A stretch of DNA of 46,315 nucleotides from an uncultured Nitrospira sp. (GTDB lineage Bacteria; Nitrospirota; Nitrospiria; Nitrospirales; Nitrospiraceae), in assembly GCA_902500995.1 (NCBI GenBank), contig CABVSR010000026.1:10762-57076 (forward strand), written 5' to 3'. The position numbers and the translations under genes were made by a program. The notes beneath the pieces are model-generated. The model was not told the DNA's origin. It was given only the letters and a program-made list of their open reading frames with translations, and made no database searches. This document shows positions 35,234 to 43,210 of the stretch, one piece after another. Positions within the stretch are counted from its first letter, which is position 1. Each line of letters opens with the position of its first letter.

Positions 35234-35626
35234 CTAACTCGGTCCCGGAGGATCTTCGTGATCTTCTCCGGTCAGCGCCTCGGCTTCCTGCGCTTCCAGC
35301 CCCTGCAGATCGGTCAGAATACTTTGGAGCACCTGGCGGCGCTGTTGCAGGCCTTTTTTCGGCATATCCCTTGTCAATGGCTCCTGCGCAGACTCGGGCA
35401 AATTCACGATCGCTTCAGCCTCGCCGAGCGTGGCGTACTTATAAGATTCGATGAAGGGGTGAGAGTCGCCGAAGATTTTGGTGAGAATGGCCTCGGTTTC
35501 ATCGTCGAACGCATCGAAGGTCGGATGCACGGCGGTCATATGCGCCAAGCCTTCGAGCTTGTCGATTTGGGCCTTGATGTCCTCGTTTCTCGTTCTCGCC
35601 TGATACATGGAATTGACTTCGACCAT
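35234..35626 (-). CDS. Hypothetical cytosolic protein, 130 aa
   Basis: ATG 35626 is chosen because GAGGAG lies eight bases upstream; the ATG 18 nt earlier would overlap that Shine-Dalgarno sequence. The protein is acidic and helical, with no signal peptide. Notable segments are DAFDDETEAILTKIFGDSHPFIESYKYATLGEAEAIVNLPES and a final coil QQRRQVLQSILTDLQGLEAQEAEAL. I recognise no family. It could be a small helical regulator or antitoxin-like protein; that is only inference. The DUF2127 gene lies upstream on the same strand, with a hairpin between them. Confidence 0.65.
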   Translation of the reverse strand: MVEVNSMYQARTRNEDIKAQIDKLEGLAHMTAVHPTFDAFDDETEAILTKIFGDSHPFIESYKYATLGEAEAIVNLPESAQEPLTRDMPKKGLQQRRQVLQSILTDLQGLEAQEAEALTGEDHEDPPGPS

Positions 35627-35705
35627 GGCGTAATCTCCTCTCATCTGATGTGTTCTGTATACCTCCTCCCGGAAAGGGTGCCACCTAGGGATTCCCCGAG
35701 AACTC

Positions 35706-35735
35706 CAGAAGGACTTACCAGGTAAGCCCCTTCTG
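35706..35735 (-). terminator. Hairpin after the DUF2127 gene
   Basis: CAGAAGG (35706-35712) and CCTTCTG (35729-35735) pair, with CTTA/TAAG continuing the stem around a CCAGG loop. It begins seven bases after the stop of the minus-strand gene at 35742 and has no marked U tract. Probable transcription terminator or insulating hairpin. Confidence 0.5.
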
Positions 35736-35741
35736 ATGCTC

Positions 35742-36230
35742 TCAGCGCAACGTCTCCTCCGCCAGCCTCCGCACGAGATACCCGACGATGGCGATGTTCA
35801 CGGCCAGCACCGCCCCGCCCGACATCGACCACCCGCCGGCGACCGCATGGAATTCCCCTGGCAACAGTATACAGGTGGAAACGATCGTCAGATAGGCGGC
35901 CCACGACGTTTCGCTCCAAAGGCCGAACCCCTCGACTAACAAGAGGGCGGCATAACCCAGGCTGACAAGGCTCATCAGCAGCAGGCTGTGGCGCGGCAAC
36001 GAATCCAGGGTCAGGGCCAGCGCATGGAGCAATCGCGTGTGGATGTCCAGATGAAGGGCCTCCAGCGCAGGCGAGAGAGCGGTATCAATCTCAGGGTCGA
36101 TCCACCGGAGAAAGCCTGTGCCCGCCAGCAACACGAGGAGGCCCTTGAACAGCTTGAACAAGGCAATGGGAGCCAGACTCGTCTGAGACGGCTCCTGCGC
36201 TCTCACAAACACCGCGCCATTTTCGCCCAT
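35742..36230 (-). CDS. DUF2127 membrane protein
   Basis: Protein of 162 aa from ATG 36230, chosen because it precedes the family start; the longer ATG 36287 adds a non-homologous Arg-rich leader. It has about four hydrophobic helices: ALFKLFKGLLVLLAGTGFL, the middle MSLVSLGYAALLLVEGFGLW, WAAYLTIVSTCILLPGEFH and VLAVNIAIVGYLVRRL. The 'W..YLTIV.T...LP.E' and 'N..IV.YL' blocks are characteristic of DUF2127. Inner membrane; function unknown. Confidence 0.85.
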   Translation of the reverse strand: MGENGAVFVRAQEPSQTSLAPIALFKLFKGLLVLLAGTGFLRWIDPEIDTALSPALEALHLDIHTRLLHALALTLDSLPRHSLLLMSLVSLGYAALLLVEGFGLWSETSWAAYLTIVSTCILLPGEFHAVAGGWSMSGGAVLAVNIAIVGYLVRRLAEETLR

Positions 36231-36372
36231 ATAACGACAATCAGCCCTTGCCCATCGGCCGACCGTTCTCCCAGGCTCGTCCCGCACATGTAGATCTCAT
36301 CGAAAAGTTGACGATGATGATGCAACGGATATGGAGTGTACCAGTCCGTTCGTCACGGCGCGACTCACCTCC

Positions 36373-37278
36373 CTAAATCGCCAGACTGCGTCTGATCCGG
36401 CGAACAATGTCATCCGGGGGAAGGGCGGCGTCGATCACCAGCGCGTCGGCAGGCTCTTCCAGGATGGCCAGCTGGCTGTCGACCAGCTCCTGAGGCATGA
36501 AATGATCCCGGCGATTCCCCACACGCCGGCGGAACAGGTCGGCTGTGCCTTTCAAATAGACTAGGCGCACGGATCGGGCGCATCCTTCCTCCACAATCGA
36601 CCGGTAGGTCCCTTTCAACACCGAGCAGGCGATGACCGCCGGCTCGTTCATGCGCACCTGATCGATGATGGCCGCATGCAGGCGATCGAGCCAGGGTCGA
36701 CGATCCTCATCCGTCAGCGGACGGCCGCTCCGCATCTTGTCGACGTTCGTTGCGGGATGAAAATCGTCGCCCTCCAAGAACCGCCAGCCCAAGACTTCTG
36801 CCAGGCGGCGACCGATCGTCGTTTTTCCCGCCCCCGAGACGCCCATCACCAGGACGATCAGAACGGGGTGACTGTCCGGATGTTTCGCAGATCCATCGGC
36901 AGAAGCGACAGTCGATTCCCTCGCCTTGCCGGCCGGAGCCCCCTCGCCCGGCGTGGCCGCGACAAGATGCGAGATGATCACAGAGGCATCGCTGATCGGA
37001 TCGGCGGTAAACGGCGCCTCGTGGCGCCTGGTCACAGCAGTGATCAGGCGTTCGGCTGCTTCCCTGACGGACAGGGGAAAGGCCACCTGCTGCCGGATGC
37101 GACGTAAATACGCCATCGCATCCGCCGGTTCCTGCAGTTCACCGCGTCCGGCCGACCAGGCTTCAGCGGCCACAGCCACCGCCCGGCGCGCGCAGACCCG
37201 GGCCTTCCCTTCGTTGCCTGCATGCCAGGCCTGTTGCGCCGCAAAGAGTTCCTGAGCCATCCGGGATGCATGCGACAT
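36373..37278 (-). CDS. Gluconokinase fused to an N-terminal helical domain
   Basis: Protein of 301 aa. Residues ~138-301 are a complete GntK-type gluconokinase: Walker A GVSGAGKTT (146-154), then GDDFHPATNVDKMRSGRPL, ACSVLKGTYR and HFMPQELVDSQLAILEEP. It phosphorylates gluconate to 6-phosphogluconate for the pentose phosphate or Entner-Doudoroff route. Residues 1-~110 are an added helical domain (FAAQQAWHAGNEGKARVCARRAV, REAAERLITAVTRR, DPISDASVIISHLV) resembling a HEPN-like four-helix bundle, joined by a Ser/Ala/Lys linker. Ordinary GntK is ~170 aa, so the fusion is unusual. It could tether or regulate the kinase. GntK domain secure; the N-terminal assignment is inference. Confidence 0.85.
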   Translation of the reverse strand: MSHASRMAQELFAAQQAWHAGNEGKARVCARRAVAVAAEAWSAGRGELQEPADAMAYLRRIRQQVAFPLSVREAAERLITAVTRRHEAPFTADPISDASVIISHLVAATPGEGAPAGKARESTVASADGSAKHPDSHPVLIVLVMGVSGAGKTTIGRRLAEVLGWRFLEGDDFHPATNVDKMRSGRPLTDEDRRPWLDRLHAAIIDQVRMNEPAVIACSVLKGTYRSIVEEGCARSVRLVYLKGTADLFRRRVGNRRDHFMPQELVDSQLAILEEPADALVIDAALPPDDIVRRIRRSLAI

Positions 37279-37457
37279 GAATAGTACGCTACGTGGCTGC
37301 GGCCGGACCTGTCAATGAGGCGCCGCGATGAATGCGTCACCCGGTGAGATGACTTCAAATGGTCGCCTCCGGCGGTCTCTTGGGCTATGATCTCGTGAGT
37401 CCGGCATGCTCTCGTCCGGCGGAACGGATCGAGCCGCACAGGCCGGCTTCACAACCT

Positions 37458-37703
37458 ATGGCGTGGATCGTCTACATTTTGGAATGTGCCGATGGGAGTC
37501 TTTACACCGGCATCACGAATGATTTGCCGCGTCGCATGCGGTTGCACACCAACGGCAACGGAGCGAAGTACACGCGGCGGAGGGGACCGTTTACGGTGCG
37601 ATACACCGAATCATTGGAGAGCAAAGGCGCGGCCTTACAGCGCGAAGCCGCCATCAAGGCCCTGGATCGATCTGCCAAAGTGGCGCTCTTGAGCAGGCCG
37701 TGA
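37458..37703 (+). CDS. GIY-YIG nuclease-domain protein (YhbQ/UPF0213-like)
   Basis: 81 aa from ATG 37458; the open frame upstream to 37359 is not conserved. The domain is complete in miniature: VYILECADGSLYTGITNDL (GIY and YIG equivalents), R26/R27 in the PRRMRLH helix, GAKYTRRRGPFTVRYTES and a C-terminal basic helix with Glu in REAAIKALDRSAK. It matches the small YhbQ/UPF0213 group, proposed to act on DNA or RNA; activity is demonstrated for only a few. Converges on the degenerate AAA gene at 37754. Confidence 0.87.
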   Translation: MAWIVYILECADGSLYTGITNDLPRRMRLHTNGNGAKYTRRRGPFTVRYTESLESKGAALQREAAIKALDRSAKVALLSRP

Positions 37704-37753
37704 GGTGGCGCAAAGAGGGCTACGTGCTGCATCGCCCGTACACTCCATCACCC

Positions 37754-38320
37754 TCACAGCTTTTTGGACACCGTCTTTCTTGATCTCACTGCTGCAGTCG
37801 CCTTCGTCTGAGACCGCTTGTTCTTGGCGGCTCCCCCCAAGACAATGACCGGCTTTTCCGGCGGGAATAGGTCCTCGATGCGGCGCTTGCCGTTGGTCGC
37901 CAGAATGACCAGTCCCTGGTGCTGCTCGATACAGTGCAAGAGATGAGCGACCCCGTCGTTCCCCGGTCGATCATGGCCTTCATCCTGCCCTGTTCGTTTG
38001 CCGAACAAGGCATCGGCCTCGTCGAAGAAGAGAATCGACCCGTGGCGATTCGCCATATCGAACACACGATTGACGTTCTTCTCGGTCTCGCGCGCATGTT
38101 GACTGACGACCGCCGACCAATCCACCGCGGCAAGATGCAATTGCAGCTCCTCCGCCAGGACCTTCGCCGCTTTCTGCCGGCGAAGCGGCGTGGCTCCCGA
38201 CAGCACGATCACCGCGCCGGAAGGTTCGCCGGCCCTGGCTCTGCTCGTCTTTTTCGCAGGCTTGGTCTTGCCCTGCTGCCGAGGCTGTTTTGTTCGTCTG
38301 GTCGCTGGTGCACCTGCCAT
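37754..38320 (-). CDS. Degenerate AAA protein without Walker A, copy 2
   Basis: 188 aa from ATG 38320, paralogous to the gene at 26387-26956. A Lys/Arg/Gln-rich N-terminal tail (about 1-33) is followed by VIVLSGATPLRRQKAAKVLAEEL, where the Walker A loop GPPGTGKT has become SGATPLRRQK; RETEKNVNRVFDMA, then ILFFDEADALFGKR with an intact DEAD Walker B (unlike copy 1), and HLLHCIEQHQGLVILATNGK as sensor 1. There is no lid domain or second sensor and a basic tail ends the protein. Conventional ATP hydrolysis is unlikely. The two copies share the same truncated extent, so the form is inherited and selected rather than a chance truncation. Confidence 0.82.
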   Translation of the reverse strand: MAGAPATRRTKQPRQQGKTKPAKKTSRARAGEPSGAVIVLSGATPLRRQKAAKVLAEELQLHLAAVDWSAVVSQHARETEKNVNRVFDMANRHGSILFFDEADALFGKRTGQDEGHDRPGNDGVAHLLHCIEQHQGLVILATNGKRRIEDLFPPEKPVIVLGGAAKNKRSQTKATAAVRSRKTVSKKL

Positions 38321-38573
38321 CTCGTTCATCCCTTTCCGCATCCTGCTTGGGCCATGTCGCCGTTCCGCTCAGAGACAGGCGCTGAGTATAACCGGTTCTT
38401 CGTCCTGCCGCTGCATTTCTTCGTCGTTCCTCGCGATCACCCGCCCTTCCCGAACTTGAGCCGCTAACAGACGCGTCTCAGTTCACTTGACCTTGCCGGG
38501 ATGCAGATGCAAAGTTACGCCACAGCTCATGGTCCGGCAACAGCCGCCGGCTTCGGCCAGATGGAGACGCAGC

Positions 38574-39524
38574 ATGATCGGTTTCTGGTTCCTCCTGCTC
38601 TGGTGCCTCCCCTCTCAGGTCATGGCCATTTCCCAGGAAACGCTCAGGCCTGCCGCCTCGCCCAATCAGCTCTCGGCTCATGAATTGCTCCGCATCGGCG
38701 AAGTCCACGACCAGCAGGAACATTGGCCTGAAACGCTGACCTATTACCAACTCGCGCTCTCGAAATTCCGGGAGAAGAAGCAACCGCAGGGCATCGCCAC
38801 CGCCCTCATGAAAGTTGCCCGCGTGCATGAGCGGCAAGGCAAACTGCAAGAAGCCCACACCTCCTTGCGCGAGGCCGAGCAGCTATTTGCCCGGGCTGCC
38901 GATCGATCCGCCCATGCGGAAGCGCTGCTGGCGATGGGCCGCGTGGCCGCGCAGCTGGGGCAACGCGACGAGTCGCGCGAGGCGCTCACCCGGGCCGCAG
39001 CGCTATTCACCCGCGTGAGGAATGCGCGAGGATGGAATGAGACGATGGTGCAGTTGGGTCTCCTGCAAGTCGTCGAAGGTTCGGCCGAGGCCGGCCTTTC
39101 TTCGTTGCAGCAGGCGGCGGAAGAAGCGCGCACCCGGCGCCATGTCGATCAGCAATTCACCGCGACCGTCGCGCTGGGAGATGCCCATTGGCTGCTGGGC
39201 CAACTGGAAGAAGCACGGGCGAAATATCTGGATGCCCTGGCGCTGGCCGAGGCGGAACATCATTTGCCGTTCGAAGGCATGCTCCAGCTGCGGCTCGCGC
39301 GGCTCGATCAAGGGAAGGACTCGCTACCCGATCGTGTTGCGCTGGGGAAACGCGCCGTGCAGATTGCGCAGGCGATCCATGATACGGCCGCCGAGGCGGA
39401 GGCCTGGTCGCTGCTCGCGGACCTTCACCGGCAACTCGGGCAACAATCCGAAGCGGAAACGGCGGAGACGCGGGCGCTGGCTCTCTACCGCAGCCGGGAG
39501 CTCTTCGTGCACGGCGTTCGATAG
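38574..39524 (+). CDS. Secreted TPR-repeat protein
   Basis: Protein of 316 aa; ATG 38574 follows GGAG by eight bases and precedes a signal peptide (cleaved near VMA-ISQ). Five or more tetratricopeptide-like repeats follow: LLRIGEVHDQQEHWPETLTYYQ, ALMKVARVHERQGKLQEAHT, ALLAMGRVAAQLGQRDESRE, ALGDAHWLLGQLEEARAKYLDALALAE, AWSLLADLHRQLGQQSEAETAETRALALY. The TPR solenoid mediates protein-protein contacts; this one should be periplasmic. No catalytic motif. Divergent from the degenerate AAA gene and convergent with the Tet-like MFS transporter. Confidence 0.87.
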   Translation: MIGFWFLLLWCLPSQVMAISQETLRPAASPNQLSAHELLRIGEVHDQQEHWPETLTYYQLALSKFREKKQPQGIATALMKVARVHERQGKLQEAHTSLREAEQLFARAADRSAHAEALLAMGRVAAQLGQRDESREALTRAAALFTRVRNARGWNETMVQLGLLQVVEGSAEAGLSSLQQAAEEARTRRHVDQQFTATVALGDAHWLLGQLEEARAKYLDALALAEAEHHLPFEGMLQLRLARLDQGKDSLPDRVALGKRAVQIAQAIHDTAAEAEAWSLLADLHRQLGQQSEAETAETRALALYRSRELFVHGVR

Positions 39525-39540
39525 ATCGAAGAGAGGCCGA

Positions 39541-40779
39541 TCAGGGAGCCCTGGTCGCCCGCCAGGCCGTGGCCGCGCCGACCAGCAGCAACAGGGTGGA
39601 CAGCAGATAGGGCGCGCCGGGTAGGTGCCAATCCGCCTGCGGGCCGATGAACGCCGCAAAGGTCTGCGTAAACAAGGTCGGGCCGATCAATCCGGCGATG
39701 CCGGTGAGGCTGGCAATCGCCCCTTGCAGTTGTCCCTGTTCGGATGCACTGACCCGGCGCGTCATGAACACCTGCGCGGAGGGGCCCGCCAATCCCCAAA
39801 ACGCCATCACCGGAATCCCGAGGCAATACACGAACGGGGTCGGCGCAAGCCCGTAGATGGCGAAGCCGGCGGCGCCGCAGAGGAGCCCCGTGAGTAATGT
39901 CCGGCGTTCCCCCAGCGTTGCCGTGATCCGCCGCACCAATGTGCCCTGCACGATCATCGCGCAGATTCCGACCGCCGCCAGCGTGAACCCCACGGCCGAC
40001 GGGCCCCAGCCGTACCGATAGCCCAAATACAACACGGCGATGCTGGGCAGCACCGCGTGCGCCAGATTCATCAGGAAGTTCGCCGTGGCGAGACCGAACA
40101 GTTCGTGATGGGAGCGCAAGAGGATCAAGGCGCCGGCCGGGTTGGCCCGCCGCCACCGGAACGGCGCCCGCTTCTCGACAGGAAGCGATTCCGGCAACAC
40201 GAAGTATCCATAACCGGCGTTGAGCAAGCTGGTCGCTGCGGCCCCCCAGAACGGCCAGCGTGGATCGACGGCGCCCAAGAGCCCGCCGACGGCGGGGCCC
40301 AACACAAAACCCAGCCCGAACGACACGCCCATCAGGCCGAACGCCGCGGCGCGTTTTTCCGGCGGCGTCACATCGGCGATATAGGCGCCCGCGGTGCTGA
40401 AACTCGACGACGCGATCCCGGAGATCACTCGACCGGCGAAGAGCCAGGGGAGGCTGGGAGCCAGCGCCATCAGAATGAAATCGAGCCCCAGCCCCAGATT
40501 CGACAGGAGCACGACCGGGCGGCGCCCGAACCGATCGGACAATGCCCCTTGAATCGGTGAGCAGACGAACTGCATCAACGCCCAGGCTGTGCCCATCAGT
40601 CCGTACATTTCCGCCGCCTGGGCCGTATCGCCGCCGGAAAACTCCTCGACCAGTTTCGGCAGCACGGGAATGATGATCCCGAACGACAACATGTCGAGCA
40701 CGACGGTGACGAGGATAAAAAAAACCGCCGCTTGCCGCGGCGGCCCTGATGGCTGCGCCTGATTCATGCCGTGCGCCAT
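39541..40779 (-). CDS. MFS drug/H+ antiporter, TetA-like
   Basis: Inner-membrane protein of 412 aa. I use ATG 40779 (ATG 40767 is also possible). It has twelve helices with the family signatures FGIIIPVLPKL in helix 1, ALSDRFGRRPVVLLS (loop 2-3 motif A), AGRVISGIASSSF and PPEKRAAAFGLMGVSFGLGFVLGPAVGG (motif C), as in the TCR/TetA DHA1 group. Typical function is efflux of a drug or metabolite in exchange for H+; TetA itself exports Mg-tetracycline, which should not be assumed here. A 483-aa open frame on the same strand in another register is a shadow. Confidence 0.88.
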   Translation of the reverse strand: MAHGMNQAQPSGPPRQAAVFFILVTVVLDMLSFGIIIPVLPKLVEEFSGGDTAQAAEMYGLMGTAWALMQFVCSPIQGALSDRFGRRPVVLLSNLGLGLDFILMALAPSLPWLFAGRVISGIASSSFSTAGAYIADVTPPEKRAAAFGLMGVSFGLGFVLGPAVGGLLGAVDPRWPFWGAAATSLLNAGYGYFVLPESLPVEKRAPFRWRRANPAGALILLRSHHELFGLATANFLMNLAHAVLPSIAVLYLGYRYGWGPSAVGFTLAAVGICAMIVQGTLVRRITATLGERRTLLTGLLCGAAGFAIYGLAPTPFVYCLGIPVMAFWGLAGPSAQVFMTRRVSASEQGQLQGAIASLTGIAGLIGPTLFTQTFAAFIGPQADWHLPGAPYLLSTLLLLVGAATAWRATRAP

Positions 40780-40877
40780 CGTACCAGGCAAGCGGGTCCG
40801 CCGCACAGAAAAAGCCACATCGGATCACGGCCCGCCGCGGCTCCTCTTGCGACCGCGTTTCTGTTACGCTTCGACCG

Positions 40878-41789
40878 ATGCCCGCCACGCTCCAAGCCTT
40901 CATCGCCCTGTTCTTGCTCGGTCTGTTGCTCCGCACATCGGGCCTGCTTGGAAAACTGCACGCGGAACGGCTGGCGGCCGTCGTCTTCTCGATCAGTTTA
41001 CCGGCGACGATTCTGGTCTCGCTGGATCAGGTCGCGTTCACCCTCACCGCATGGAAATTGCCTTTCGCCGCCTGGCTCGTGACCGTCTCCATGCTCCTGT
41101 GCTCTTGGCACATGGCTCGCCGGCTGCAGCTGCCGCCCCCGGCCCGGGGCGGATTATTGCTCGGCACAGGCTGCATCAATTCCGTGTACTTTGCCTATCC
41201 CGTGGTCCTCGCCACATTCGGCGAACAGGGATTGGCCAGGGCCATTTTGTTCGATCTGGGTCAAACCACCCTGACGTTGACCGTCATGTATGCGCTCGCC
41301 GTCGCACATGGCGCCGCCGGTACCCCCGCCCGTTCCGCGACGATCCGGCTCGTCTCATCCCCGCCGTTATGGGCGCTCTGCGGCAGCCTCCTGCTCTCGC
41401 TGTTCGGGGTTCACCTGCACGAGTGGCTTCGCCATCTCCTCATGCCGCTTCACCTCAGCACGACGCCTTTAGCCAGCCTCGTGCTGGGGCTCTCGATCAA
41501 TTTCGCCGTCACCCGGCGCACCCTGGCCCTGGCGGTGCTGGGCGTATCGATGCGCATGGCGGGCGGGTTGCTCCTCGGATTCGGAGCGGCCTTTGCGCTG
41601 AACCTCACCGGGATCGAACGAGCCATCGTCGTACTGATTTCGGCCATGCCCTCTGCCGTCACGGCGGTGATCTTCGCCGCCGACACAGGGCTGGACGAAG
41701 ACCTGGTCACGTCTATCGTGGCGCTCTCGATTTGCGTGGGGATGGCGCTGCTGCCCTGGCTGCCGGAACTGATCCGGCTGCTCGACTAG
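40878..41789 (+). CDS. AEC (auxin-efflux-carrier-like) transporter
   Basis: Inner-membrane carrier of 303 aa from ATG 40878. Ten hydrophobic helices are visible in two five-helix halves (LQAFIALFLLGLLLRTSG, VFSISLPATILVSL, GCINSVYFAYPVVLATFGEQGLARAILFDLGQ, SSPPLWALCGSLLLSLFG, LVLGLSINF, VVLISAMPSAVTAVIFAA, LSICVGMALLPWL). The N-glycine/Pro broken helix in each half and the 'FAYPVV...FG..GL..A..FD' block are typical of the AEC family, related to MdcF and YfdV and to malate/malonate or auxin transport. Substrate unknown. Divergent from the Tet-like MFS gene. Confidence 0.88.
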   Translation: MPATLQAFIALFLLGLLLRTSGLLGKLHAERLAAVVFSISLPATILVSLDQVAFTLTAWKLPFAAWLVTVSMLLCSWHMARRLQLPPPARGGLLLGTGCINSVYFAYPVVLATFGEQGLARAILFDLGQTTLTLTVMYALAVAHGAAGTPARSATIRLVSSPPLWALCGSLLLSLFGVHLHEWLRHLLMPLHLSTTPLASLVLGLSINFAVTRRTLALAVLGVSMRMAGGLLLGFGAAFALNLTGIERAIVVLISAMPSAVTAVIFAADTGLDEDLVTSIVALSICVGMALLPWLPELIRLLD

Positions 41790-41792
41790 CAG

Positions 41793-41834
41793 GATGTTGA
41801 ACATGTCCGCCTAGGTGCGGACAATTCCAACATC
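41793..41834. terminator. Hairpin after the AEC gene, possible relic of the 26219 repeat family
   Basis: GATGTTG (41793-41799) pairs with CAACATC (41828-41834), and inside TGTCCGC-CTAGGT-GCGGACA forms a second stem. The outer sequence CAGGATGTTGAACATGTCCG resembles the end of the MITE-like elements at 26219 and 32079, so this may be a solo or deleted copy. Positioned four bases after the AEC stop; a likely terminator. Confidence 0.5.
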
Positions 41835-42039
41835 TGTGGGAACGGCGTCACGTTTTGTGAGGTTTTTGCGACGGCAAAAATTGCCGGGTGCAGAGAACGG
41901 AGAGACCTGCTGCGGCATCAAGCACCGATCGCGCTACATTCTCAAAGGATTGTGACAAGGACGGCTGGATTGCAGCGCCGATCCCACGGCGGTATGGGCC
42001 TTGCTCTCTCCCCTTGTCGAACAGACTGGAGGAAGCATC

Positions 42040-42168
42040 ATGCACGATCCCGCGCTCTGGGCAAGTTGGTATGTCTGGCTCCTGGCTGTTCCCGTCCTCG
42101 TGATCGGGACGCTCATTCGGGACTGGTTCCACCGGCGGCATCCGGTACGATGGCGCAAGCGGTCGTAG
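42040..42168 (+). CDS. Small single-pass membrane protein, 42 aa
   Basis: Complete short gene with TGGAGGAAGC directly before ATG 42040 and stop TAG at 42166-42168. The 42-aa product is a hydrophobic helix (WYVWLLAVPVLVIGTLI, about residues 10-26) followed by a very basic tail RDWFHRRHPVRWRKRS. A positive C-tail predicts an outside-in N-terminus. This is the size and build of small membrane regulators or channel helper peptides. Not recognised by family. TACATT at 41935-41940 could be its promoter -10. Confidence 0.65.
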   Translation: MHDPALWASWYVWLLAVPVLVIGTLIRDWFHRRHPVRWRKRS

Positions 42169-42194
42169 GCGCGCACGAAGTCGGGGGGCACCGA

Positions 42195-43196
42195 TCAGGG
42201 AGACCGGTGTGGTGACGACCCGTCTGGGATCATCTGGCCCAGCGCAGGCTGCAATCGTATCGCCTGCTGAACGACAAGGTTGAATTCGGAGCGACCGGCG
42301 CGCAACTGTTCGACCTGCTCCATCGACGCACGCGCATCAGCCGGCCGAGACAATGTGATCAGGCAGCGGGCTTCATCCAACCGCTGCTGAATCTGCAAGT
42401 AGTCCGGCAATCGCTCGGACCGGACGTTCCGAAAATACGCCAACGCCGGCTCACAATCGGCCTGGCGGACCTTCCCGACGGTGTAATCGCGAAAACTCCG
42501 GCTCAGATTCCTCCCGAAGGCCAGCCGCGCGTAGTCGGTCAGCAGCGAATCGGGATGTTGAGCGAGTAGGTTGGTCAACAGCGCCTGCCCTGCCTGCAAG
42601 TGATCGCCCCGCTGCCAGAGTAGAAACTTTGCCGCTTCTTCACTCGCAGACGTGCCGGCCAGCAACATGGCCCCGCCTGCCGCCTCGTCGCCTACCGTGA
42701 CATCTACCGCGGAGGACCGGATCCAGTTTCGTTGAGTGCCATCCTGCGTGCGGTACTCGGCCGTGACGCGATAGGTCCCCGGCCGGTCGAATGTCCATCC
42801 CAATGCCCCGTAAAAAATCGGAAAGACTGCCGTGATGGTCTCACCCGGCGCCAAGGCGGTCCTAGTTCGGATGGCGTCTGCATAAAACAAGGGTAGGAAG
42901 ACCTTCCGGGGGCGGCTCGAACTCGACACGACAATCTGGAGCGCCCCCGTTTGTGGATCGAGATATTTGAAGACCTCCATCGGCCTCTCGCCCGAATTCA
43001 CGAGCCGGACCGTCGCATAGACCGGCTCCCCGAGACTCAGGGCGGACCGGCTCAGGTCGAGCGTGAGGTGCAGCGTGGAGGAAGCAGATTGTTCCTGCGC
43101 AAAACCTGAAACTGCCGGCGCCATCGCCACCGAGAGAGCGATGAGGCCAGCGCACCAGACATCGTTGCCGATCCTCGCGGCGCAAGTCCGTTTCAT
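42195..43196 (-). CDS. Secreted protein of unknown function (partner of the metzincin)
   Basis: Protein of 333 aa from ATG 43196, with GGAGG seven bases upstream; the longer ATG 43220 overlaps the upstream gene's end. The signal peptide ends near SGFA-QEQ. Residues ~45-170 are an Ig/PapD-like beta-sandwich, THLTLDLSRSALSLGEPVYATVRLVNSGERPMEVF, then GTYRVTAEYRTQDGTQRNWI, as in BsuPI-type or intracellular-proteinase-inhibitor-like domains. Residues ~180-333 are helical, with TPR-like helices (AGQALLTNLLAQHPDSL, LPDYLQIQQRLDEARCLI). It begins 14 bases after the stop of the metzincin gene, so they share a transcript. Confidence 0.8.
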   Translation of the reverse strand: MKRTCAARIGNDVWCAGLIALSVAMAPAVSGFAQEQSASSTLHLTLDLSRSALSLGEPVYATVRLVNSGERPMEVFKYLDPQTGALQIVVSSSSRPRKVFLPLFYADAIRTRTALAPGETITAVFPIFYGALGWTFDRPGTYRVTAEYRTQDGTQRNWIRSSAVDVTVGDEAAGGAMLLAGTSASEEAAKFLLWQRGDHLQAGQALLTNLLAQHPDSLLTDYARLAFGRNLSRSFRDYTVGKVRQADCEPALAYFRNVRSERLPDYLQIQQRLDEARCLITLSRPADARASMEQVEQLRAGRSEFNLVVQQAIRLQPALGQMIPDGSSPHRSP

Positions 43197-43210
43197 AGGC
43201 GGCCTCCACC

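Noticed and set aside
39485-40936. 483-aa open frame on the minus strand
   Set aside because: Same strand but another register of the Tet-like MFS gene; the Arg/Gly/His-rich translation has no transmembrane helices or family motifs, whereas the chosen frame has all MFS motifs.
40766-41800. 344-aa plus-strand frame
   Set aside because: Overlaps the AEC transporter in another register; Arg/Pro/His-rich with no recognisable domain, while the AEC frame shows ten clean helices.
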